Source: Campanula takesimana
Taxonomy: Eukaryota > Streptophyta > Magnoliopsida > Asterales > Campanulaceae
Direction of reading: 5' to 3'
Assembly: GCA_026119855.1 (NCBI GenBank)
Contig: JAOWBW010000087.1
Location: forward strand, 1,240,001-1,304,000
Length of the DNA stretch: 64,000 nt
The translations under genes and the position numbers were made by a program. The notes under the pieces are model-generated. The model had not been told where the DNA came from. It did not search any database and saw only the letters and a list, made by a program, of their open reading frames with translations. Below, piece after piece: positions 56,271 to 64,000 of this stretch. Numbering within the stretch: position 1 is the stretch's first letter; each line of letters begins with the position of its first letter.

Positions 56271-56585
56271 AATGGTCTTACGTCATGCCGGACGGCCAAG
56301 GACGAATTTCACGGAATCTAATGGTCTTACGTCACGCCAGACGGCCAAAGGACATGCCTTACCTATTGGTCTTACGTCATTCTGGACTGCCAAAGGACAT
56401 AATCTCACCGAACCTAATGGTCTTACGTCATACCGGACGGCCAAAGGACAACTCATAACCTAATGGTCTTACGTCGCGCCGGACGGCCAAAGGACAACTC
56501 ATAACCTAATGGTCTTATGTCACACCGGACGGCCAAAGGACAACTCAAACCTAATGGTCTTATGTCACACCGGACGGCTAAGGGC
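56271..56585. repeat. Tandem array 3: 45-51-bp unit, 7 copies
   Basis: Starts at about 56271, 56320, 56365, 56416, 56462, 56508 and 56553 (AATGGTCTTACGTCA, then CCGGACGGCCAAAGGACA). Unit length varies through indels in the spacer. Confidence 0.93.
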
Positions 56586-58833
56586 GAAGGCTTGAACCTA
56601 TAATGACTATTCCGAGTCATGGTTTGACTTGGGTCAAATCAACTCTACGGGATGACTAACACTCTTTCTTGACACTAGGGGAGAGCCTAGGGGCGACCTT
56701 CAAGACTCATTGTGGACGAAAAGGTCCAAGATTTTGGAAAATCATTCAAAAGCATTTTGCTTGAGACATCGTTTTTGACAAATGATGCCAAATGGGCAAA
56801 TTTTGGAAATGCTTATTCCTAAAGGCAAATCTTTTAACAAAGAATTTTAGTCAATTTTTTTGATTTTAACTTAACCGTGAGGTTTGTTATGCATAAGGTC
56901 CTTTGGATTTCGTCCATTCGTTGAGAAGTTACTAATGGTAGGGAATCTGCTCGTCACTGTTGTGGGGATAGCCCCAATGTCATCTTGACCGTTGATGTGG
57001 AGGTAGCCCCAATGTCCTCGTTGTCTCGGAGGTAGCCCCATTGTCGTCGTTGTTGTCGATGTTGGGGTAGCCCCATGTCCTTGTTGTTGTTGACATGGAG
57101 GTAGCCCCAATGTCGTCCTTCGACTTTTGATGTTGACGTGGACCCGTTGTCGTGTTTCGGCTTTTGAGGTGAGGTAAAGAACCCATTCCTTTTTCATGAC
57201 GCACCCTTTCTTTTGCCTAGGCCGCACTTTTGGGTTTTCAACCTAGCGGGCATCTCTTTCGTGTCTTTTATGGCACACCCTGTTTTTTGCCTATGCCGCC
57301 CTTACGGGTTTTCAACCTAGCGGGCTACTTTTTTGGTGCCTTTCTCTTTTTTTTTTTTTTTTTTTTATGAGTGATCCAGCCGACTCGATAGAACGGGGAC
57401 TTTAAAGTATTTTTCTTGGAGGAAACATGCAAGGGAATTTTATTTGGGAGAGAGTCCCTTTATGCTGGTGAGCTCTTTGAGCAATATATCATGAAATGGG
57501 AGAAAGCCCTTGCTTGAAAGAATACAAGTGTTTAGCTCTTTCCTAAGTTGGAGAAAGAAGAGTTGTGGAGACATTTGAAATTTGCCTTAGTTAATTTCAT
57601 CAAATGATTGCTTGAATGGACCATGTTTGTCATTAAATCAGGATTATAGAAAGCAATTATCCTTAACATGTATAAATGTTGTGATTAATTAAGATTAAGA
57701 TTCGATCAATGGAAAGATCGGGAGGAGAATTGGTTTAGAAGGTGGAATTGGTCATTGTCTGGGAAATTGGTCATTGAAGGGACCAAGGGACGAGAACTTG
57801 GTCATTTTGAGAGGACCATGGTTTGATGGTTTTGTTTCATGTTGTGACCGGACCCGAAGGTTGCCTACGTTCCCCTCAGTTTAAGGATCTCAGGTCGCCG
57901 TAGTTCGGCCATGGATCGTCTTTTGTTGAAGTCGGTGTCCTTTTGAAGGATGTTGTTGCTTTGCTGATGTAGATCGCTTTGCTTTGCGGTGAATTCCTCG
58001 GGATGTTCTTCGAGGTGGACTTTTGCAGTGAGCTTTTGAGGCAGACTCTTTCTTCGCCAATATCCATTTCCTTTCCTCCTTTCCATTACCCACTTCTTTT
58101 CTCTCTTCTCAATTTTTTTTTTGAGAGAGAGAGAGAGAGGAGAAACATTAGCCCCAACTTGCTTTCTTGGGCATTGGTTCATTTGTAGCCCCCCTGGTGG
58201 AATGTCCGTCACTTCTCACTTTGACTTTGAAGATCCGGGAAGTCCTTTGCTTAGCTGCGCACGTGCGTTCACGGTTGAATCTTGGTGGTTGAGCAACAAC
58301 ATCCTTGTTTTTTTATCGTCTCGGGATGCCTTTGATGTGCATCAAGAATTTGTACCGGGTTGTGTATCGGGGATGTGTATAGGGGATGTGTATAGAGGAA
58401 GGTTTGCCATTAATTGTCTCTTCATGCCAATTGATCACAACATTTATTCACATCAAGATTAATTGTTTGCATTTAGCATTTTTCATTCGTGTTAGGTCTA
58501 TTCGTCCTTAATGAGTCGTCATTGACTAGTATGCTTAGAAGTCAATTCATCATTTTAGGGACGTAGCAATTAATTGATCATAACAAGCAAGGCAATTTCA
58601 AGAGTAAATATATATTGCAAATAATATCTCAAGTCTAGAGAGAAGAGAAGGAAAATGATTCTTTTATTTAGATAACTTTATACATACATGTCCAAGTATG
58701 GACTTTTGTAAAAATAAAAAGACATAGTCCGGGACGGACTTTTGGTGAAAGCCTAGATCCTACGAGGCTGGAAAACTCATTTTTTTTTTTTTAGGGATGG
58801 GCTCCCATGAAGCACGATGATCCATTTTCTTCC
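56586..58833. other. Gypsy internal region, non-coding
   Basis: A degenerate repeat of GAGGTAGCCCCAATGTC (five copies with TTGTTG spacers) lies at about 56955-57115. Two copies of a CGGGTTTTCAACCTAGCGGGC-like segment lie at about 57225-57325. A T run lies at about 57345-57367 and a (GA)n tract at 58121-58140. No pol motif was found in any frame that I could recognise. Confidence 0.6.
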
Positions 58834-59199
58834 TTAATTGTTGGAGGGGTTGTCGGCGGCATGTTCCATGTCTTCCACGGGGAAATCGGGTTCCATGTCG
58901 TCGGGAGAGATGTCGCGAGATCTCCACTCGGCTTGGCGTTGCAATTGCCGGACCCATCTGTTCATGAGTGGGGAGTTTGCTTTGGCCATCTCCTTTTGGT
59001 GATTTCCTTTCAAGGTGCGTAATCTCCGTGCATTGCATTCGGCGAGCGTACGGATTTCCCTTTGATGTAACCGTCTTTGGCCTTCTGAAGCTCGGGCTTC
59101 TTCTTGTAGACGGTGTCCCAATTGTTTGATCTCATTGCTCATGTGGACGGTTGTCTCGGACGCCAATTCAGATGTGGGCTCATGGGTCAATGTTTCCAA
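58834..59199 (-). CDS. Small coiled-coil ORF of the Gypsy element, 121 aa, function unknown
   Basis: Met at 59199. The middle is strongly helical, charged and rich in Arg/Glu/Gln (MSNEIKQLGHRLQEEARASE, then RRLHQREIRTLAECNARRLR), consistent with a coiled coil. The tail is acidic (DDMEPDFPVEDMEHAADN). It lies about 390 bp downstream of the gag-like ORF in the element's direction. I know no family for it. It may be the C-terminal part of a disrupted longer frame. Confidence 0.45.
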   Translation of the reverse strand: METLTHEPTSELASETTVHMSNEIKQLGHRLQEEARASEGQRRLHQREIRTLAECNARRLRTLKGNHQKEMAKANSPLMNRWVRQLQRQAEWRSRDISPDDMEPDFPVEDMEHAADNPSNN

Positions 59200-59585
59200 T
59201 GGACAGAACCGCGAAGGACTTTTAGCATGTTAAACCTCAAGGTGAAATTATAACCATGATTTGAGAAAAATGTTTCATTATCGGATTAGCATTTTAGGAA
59301 AAAACTTTATCCTTTTATTTTAAGATATATAAATTTTTTTTGGCACACTTTTGTTTTGAGTGGAAGACTCACACACATTTTTTTATGTAAACTTTTGACA
59401 AGGCAATAATGATAATAATTTTATTAAGAAAACTGACAATGGACTCGTAATGGTCACCACATGACATCAACCGGGGAGTCGAGACTCTAACTAAACCTAA
59501 CAGACACCTTAACTGACTCTTCTTAAGGGCTTACCACACATCCTAAAAGCAACTGACTCTTCCTAAGGATGAAAACAGACTTTTT

Positions 59586-61163
59586 CTAAGGGGAGGTTGA
59601 TGGAAGGGGTTTCGAAACTCCGTCCTCTTCCTCTTCTGTGGCAATCGCAGCACCATCCATTTCCCAACCCGGGGCATTCAGCCCTTCGGACATTTTCTGT
59701 GCCGCTGATCCTTTCCAAACGCCTTCCGTCATTTCGGCTTTGCTGAGTTTAGGAACCATCATTTGGGACACTGATTTTGTCAACTTTTCCAAAACAGGCT
59801 CTCCCACTTTGGGATTGACAACTTTGTCAACCGCGGGCTCCTTTTCCTTGGGGCAGACATCACTCCATTTATCGACCATCGGGGAAGTCACAAATTTGAG
59901 CATTTTGACGTTTAGGTCATTGGCTGTATCGGGGGCGTGGGGGCGTCCAAGCTCTCCCTTCTCGATTAGCTTCGAGATGATGCGTTTTATGGCGGTGCAA
60001 TCATTGGTATCATGGCCATGGTAGTTGTGGAAGGCACACCTTTTGGTCTTGTCGCGACGTTTTTCAAGATTCTTTGGCTGGAAATCTTCGAGGGGCCACA
60101 TGAGGCCTTGTTTGACCAATCCTTCAAACACTTTGCTTATGGGTATTCCGAAATCCTCAAACTTTGTGAAATGGAGCTTGGCTCGACCTTTGGCTTTTCT
60201 TTCATTGTTGACCAGAGCGTGGTGGGGATGAGAATCACCGCTACTCAATGCAAAGGGGTGCCCATCGATTGCCCTTTCAAACTTAGCTTCCATTTGTTTT
60301 CTCTTTCCCAACAACGTACCTGACTGAGGTGCAACATGAGGATTCTGTGGAAGTGCATGGGTGTAGGCATACCCATAACCTTGGTTGCTTGCAGGAACAT
60401 ACATTGGAGGCATGCAATGAGCTTATGGTCCAAGAGGTCTTCGATCATAGAAATGATACGGGTCACCATGGAATCTTATCGGGAAATCCAGTGGAAGTCG
60501 GTTAGTGATGCATGGTCGGGTATCCACATATGGTCTAAACAGTGACTGAGCTCCGGTGATTTGGTTGATGGCATTAAACCGAAGGGTATGGTATTGTGAG
60601 TATGATGCTCGGGGCGTAACCGGTGTGAACATCGGTTTGAGGGCCTTTTGAGTGGATTGTGTTTGGGGTTTTATAGGAAGTGTCTCATGGGAGATGTTAG
60701 ATTTGGGATGAGGCGGAGTGAGGAAGATTTGAGTGAGGGGCTCGTTGTGGATGACGGCGTGTTGGGGCGAAGAAATGGAGGTCTCGGTATTTTGGTGAGA
60801 TGGAGGGGGCAATCTTTGGTTACAATCCGGAGGTCGGGTAGCTTCCACCCTTTCATTGTGGTTGGTCACTTTGGTGAAGGCCCCATCAGTTGTGACATCT
60901 CTTTTTCTCATCGACTCATTGTACGGGTTCTGTGTTTCCTTGTGGCTCTTCGTGATGACTTCCTCCGTAGCCCCGGAGGCTTCTAGAGTTTGGAGCGGCT
61001 CTTCTTTCGTCAGGCTATCCGGGTTGTCTGCAACGTCGTTTCCCAAACTACCATCCATCAAAGCGGTATTTCTGAGGTACCGGATCGGAGAAGTTGTAGT
61101 GACAGGGGAACTTTCTAACTCCACACGCACTAGGCGGCGACATGATGCTCTCTTCCACTTCAT
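59586..61163 (-). pseudogene. Gypsy (Tat/Ogre-like) gag, single in-frame stop
   Basis: One frame from Met at 61163 to 59586, broken only by a TAA at 60423-60425. The first part (about 246 codons) is Pro/Thr/Ser-rich and low in recognisable structure. The second part has the segment FTKFEDFGIPISKVFEGLVK, which matches the conserved Gag region of Tat-type elements, then CAFHNYHGHDTNDC at about 60035-59995, a C-X2-H-X4-H-X4-C knuckle, followed by AIKRIISKLIEKGELG. The C-terminus is acidic and does not continue into a protease. The N-terminal capsid region typical of full Gags is not obvious. Confidence 0.75.
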
Positions 61164-61455
61164 CTGAGCTACAGGGAAGACAAAAGGTAGCTTTAGGCTT
61201 GGGTAAACACTGAGTGAATGCTCATGCTACTGATGGGGAATGACCGCTAGGCTTAGACCTATGGGGTAAAAAGGTGGACAGGATCAAATGGGATCTTAGA
61301 TCCATTCGAGATTCAAACGGGGGTCTACTTAAAAGGTTGTAACAGACTTCTTGGATTGCAACGGGGGATCCATTCAAAGACTTGACTTCCTAGGGGATTA
61401 TTCCTAGGGGTTTAGCGGGGACCTGGGGGACAACGCCTAAGGTCTTAACGGGAAT

Positions 61456-61943
61456 CTTAACGGGTTCTCGGAGGACAACGAGGGTCTGTCCAAAGACTTA
61501 ACGAAATCACATAACGGAGGTCTTGGAGGACAACGGGGGTCTGTCCGAAGACTTAACGAAATCACATAACGGAGGTCTTGGAGGACAACGGGGGTCTGTC
61601 CAAAGACTTAACGAAATCACATAACGTAGGTATTGGAGGACAACGGGGTTCGTCCAAAGACTTAACGAAATCACATAACGGAGGTCTTGGAGGACAACGG
61701 GGGTCTGTCCAAAGACTTAACGAAATCACATAATGGAGGTCTTGGAGGACAACAGTGGTCTGTCCAAAGACTTAACGAAATCACATAACAGAGGTCTTGG
61801 AGGACAACGGGGGTCTGTCCAAAGACTTAATGAAATCACATAACGGAGGTCTTGGAGGACAACGGGGGTCTGTCCAAAGACTTAACGAAATCACATAACG
61901 GAGGTCTTGGAGGACAACGGGGGTCTGGCCAAAGACTTAACGT
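61456..61943. repeat. Tandem array 4: 55-bp unit, 9 copies
   Basis: Unit starts at about 61456, 61511, 61566, 61621, 61675, 61730, 61785, 61840 and 61895 (GGAGGTCTTGGAGGACAACG, then GGGTCTGTCCAAAGACTTAA, then CGAAATCACATAA). Nearly identical units; degenerate relatives extend left to about 61290. Confidence 0.96.
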
Positions 61944-63529
61944 TTATTAACGCAAGAATGTGTCAAAGACAAGAAACAAAGAACAGAGCAAGCTCATGCC
62001 ACGTGCAATTATTTATTCATTCTACTTTACTTAAAACGCATTTTTATTCCTAAATGGTTGGAAAAGATTTCTCTTCTTTTTCGCAACTACTCTAAACCCT
62101 GGATCAGTGGAGGCCATCACTACGCCTATAGGCCCCTCGTTTTTCACCTGCCTTGCACACTCCCAAGAATGGACTGTCCCGGGCGAGGGTCCTATAGGGC
62201 AAGCGGCTTCCACCGACCAAAATAAACGAACCTAGGGTCTAGTGCATCGCAAGATTCCCAATGCGTGAGCCATTCCAATCATGATTAAGCCCCTGGTCAA
62301 GATCGAGATTCGTCTTAGGGACTTAAGGGACTTCCGGCATAACCTCATATTTGGTGAGGGCTCTCGAACCTTATCCTTGGGCTTAAGGATGATTAACATG
62401 GACCATTCATTAGGGCTTGACAACACGGTGTCACCCTATCCTTAATACATGACTTAGGTTAATTACGGTCAACATTAACGCGTAAGTCAAGGACCAGGTC
62501 AAAGTTGACCATGGTCACACTTGCTTTCACAAGGAGTCATGACTCGGGCATTAACTTGGCCACAATTAATCTCGGACACGTATTAGGGACGTGGTAACGT
62601 GAGCTAGACCAAAAACCAACCAAGGTCTCGGTATTTGTGTGTCACGGACGAGTGTGGTTGACTCGGCTCGGAAGGGGAGGTGGAATGGACCCGTGCGCGC
62701 TAGAAGGGCACAAGAGCACCAATCAAGCTGCATCGTGGCATCCATCCTGGGTTTAAAGGGTATTTGGAACGTGCAAGGTCAAGTGCGCGTAGTGTGAAGC
62801 CATTCTACGTTCCCTTTTGAGTTAAAATAGAAATTTTCATTCGTTTTAACATCATGAGCAATGTATTATCAACCAAAATGAGCAAGCATGAATGAGCTAT
62901 TTACACAAGCAATCACGCAAGAATCATATGAACAAACAAAGCCAAAACTTGCATGTACAACAAATTGTGCGCAACCGAAGAATCCTTTGAAATCAACATC
63001 TTTCAAGAAGAACAATTCTTTTGAAAATCATTTGCGAAACAAGTTGTGCACAACAAAGAATTCAAAAATCTTTTACAAAATGGGTTATGCACAAGGAGGT
63101 TTTGAAAACCCAAATTTATGTCCAAATGTTTGTGCATGACCAAGCTTCAAAAACCAAGTTTTGGCTAGAAAAGAAGAAGGTAATGTGCTAAAAAAAACTG
63201 TAAATTGGGAACCTGGACAAGCAGAAGCCAAAGGGACACAGAATGTTCCTGCCCTGCACAAAATTGTTAAATTTTGGAACATTCTGTTCCCTGCCCAATA
63301 TAGCCGTACGGCTATAGCATGCTGGCAATTATTTCTGCTGTTTTTCAACTTCTGATCATCAAGCCCCAATTTATTGCACATCCAGAACAGTTTTCACTCC
63401 AGAAAAATTCAAACAGAAATGCAGCACACACAAAACAAACACAAAAGTTAACGAAAACGGGGGACGGGAGTTTGACCCACACATAAATGTCCCCAAAGCT
63501 TCTAAAAAGAAGTTTGAGAACATTTAACT
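61944..63529. other. Gypsy 5' untranslated region (minus-strand sense)
   Basis: No coding region recognised. A stretch at about 62880-63140 is open on the plus strand but has a repetitive composition (repeated TTGTGC(A/G)CAAC and TTTGAAAA), so I do not call it a gene. CCGTACGG-type palindromes occur near 63303, as in the LTR. Confidence 0.55.
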
Positions 63530-63546
63530 CCCCAGTGGAGTCGCCA
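63530..63546 (-). other. Primer-binding site, tRNA-Arg type
   Basis: Minus strand TGGCGACTCCACTGGGG, one base inside the 5' LTR. It is the complement of a tRNA 3' end finishing in CCA; Tat/Ogre elements are known for using tRNA-Arg. The tRNA match was not verified here. Confidence 0.65.
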
Positions 63547-63547
63547 C

Positions 63548-64000
63548 TGTAAGGATCCCGCCCCGCGAGGAGGAAACGCGACAAGTTTTGGGGCGAAAAA
63601 GCCGAACACGGTTATCTCACAAAACATAACGGAGTCTCCACTTTTGTTAATTATTTAACCCAACAAAAGAAAATGTTAGAGATTCTATTAGTTCGGAGGT
63701 CAGGTTATGCCTTGGGAAGAGTTTCAAATCACCCAAGTCATCTCAGATAGGACCGAGTCTCCCTAATGTTAGTTAACGAAAGTGCATGTGTGTGTGTGTG
63801 TTTTCAAAATAGGAGAAACTGATTGTTTCAGCAAAACCAGTTAATTATTTAACAGAAAAGGGTTTATTTTGCAAACTTTCTGGTCAGAAAAGGAAGAAAC
63901 TGGAAAATGCCCTCCCCAGCCAAAGTAGCCGTACGGATGGGGAGGGCTCTCCAGGGCATTTTTACAGTTTATCAGAAAAACAATCCAGTTTCAGTCAAAA
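63548..64000 (-). repeat. Gypsy 5' LTR, incomplete (window ends)
   Basis: TGTAAGGATCCCGCCCCGCG onward, homologous to 53571 to about 54020 with scattered substitutions and small indels. About two-thirds of the LTR lies beyond the window. Confidence 0.88.

Larger units (their letters stand above)
53571..64000 (-). mobile_element. Gypsy-type (Tat/Ogre-like) LTR retrotransposon, gag-only, runs off the window
   Basis: The element reads right to left. LTRs: 53571-55097 (3' LTR) and 63548 onward (5' LTR, cut at 64000). The first 450 bp of the two match closely. Beside the 5' LTR, the minus strand reads TGGCGACTCCACTGGGG (63530-63546), the primer site I associate with Tat/Ogre elements and tRNA-Arg. 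A gag-like ORF with a C-X2-H-X4-H-X4-C finger sits at 59586-61163. Between 55098 and 59585 I find no protease, reverse transcriptase, RNase H or integrase motifs; that space is tandem repeats and a small coiled-coil ORF. It is therefore a large non-autonomous derivative. The target duplication cannot be checked because the right end lies outside. Confidence 0.85.

Noticed and set aside
56871..57227. 118-codon minus-strand ORF with Thr/Gly repeats
   Set aside because: Product of the degenerate GTAGCCCCAATGTC repeat; overlapping frames are equally open.
61456..61943. 55-bp repeats as a CRISPR array or centromeric satellite
   Set aside because: No spacers, and only nine units inside an LTR element; too short to be a satellite array by itself.
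62888..63139. 83-codon plus-strand ORF
   Set aside because: Composition reflects short repeats (TTGTGCACAAC, TTTGAAAA) in the Gypsy untranslated region; no domain and wrong strand for the element.

Overview
The window is nuclear DNA of a flowering plant, most likely a eudicot. It has intron-split genes with GT/AG junctions and intact splice phase. Nearly everything else is plant transposon sequence: Stowaway MITEs with CTCCCTCCGTCCC-type ends and TA target sites, Copia and Gypsy LTR elements, an RTE LINE, Mutator-like and hAT-like elements. I see no bacterial, plastid or mitochondrial genes, tRNA or rRNA genes, or CRISPR arrays. The species cannot be named from the sequence alone.

Layout. 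1-1572: eight exons of a CBS-domain gene of the plant CBSCBSPB family (+ strand), cut on the left by the window edge and lacking its expected C-terminal PB1 exons on the right. 2109-4588: a Stowaway MITE with a 2.3-kb Mutator-like element nested in its end. 4589-9196: intergenic MITEs and hAT-like repeats. 9197-25355: a 12-exon gene (+) for an ankyrin-repeat, Raf/integrin-linked-kinase-like protein. Its catalytic motifs are altered (HRD to HGA, DFG to SFG), so it reads as a pseudokinase. 27198-29210: a Copia element cut short.

The dominant structural event is a direct tandem duplication of about 16.70 kb. Copy A is about 12506-29210 and copy B about 29208-45911. I noticed only two base substitutions and one G-run length change between them. 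The left breakpoint lies inside a MITE in intron 3 of the kinase gene and the right one inside the gag gene of the Copia element, with ATG shared at the junction. Exons 4-12 of the kinase gene, with their introns and all nested transposons, are therefore present twice. Copy A is joined to the ankyrin exons; copy B has no ankyrin exons and no obvious promoter. Either this is a very recent rearrangement or it is an assembly error.

46845-53570 is a mosaic of an LTR-like fragment, hAT-like and Mutator-like elements and more Stowaway MITEs. From 53571 to the window end lies a large Tat/Ogre-like Gypsy element on the minus strand. It has 1.5-kb LTRs, a primer-binding site of the tRNA-Arg type, a gag-like ORF with one stop, no visible pol genes, and at least four separate tandem-repeat arrays (71, 66, about 46 and 55 bp). 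It is inserted in the end of a long-TIR element.

No multi-gene pathway is evident. The two host genes are unrelated, and the biology here is genome rearrangement: nested transposition, intron inflation and partial gene duplication.
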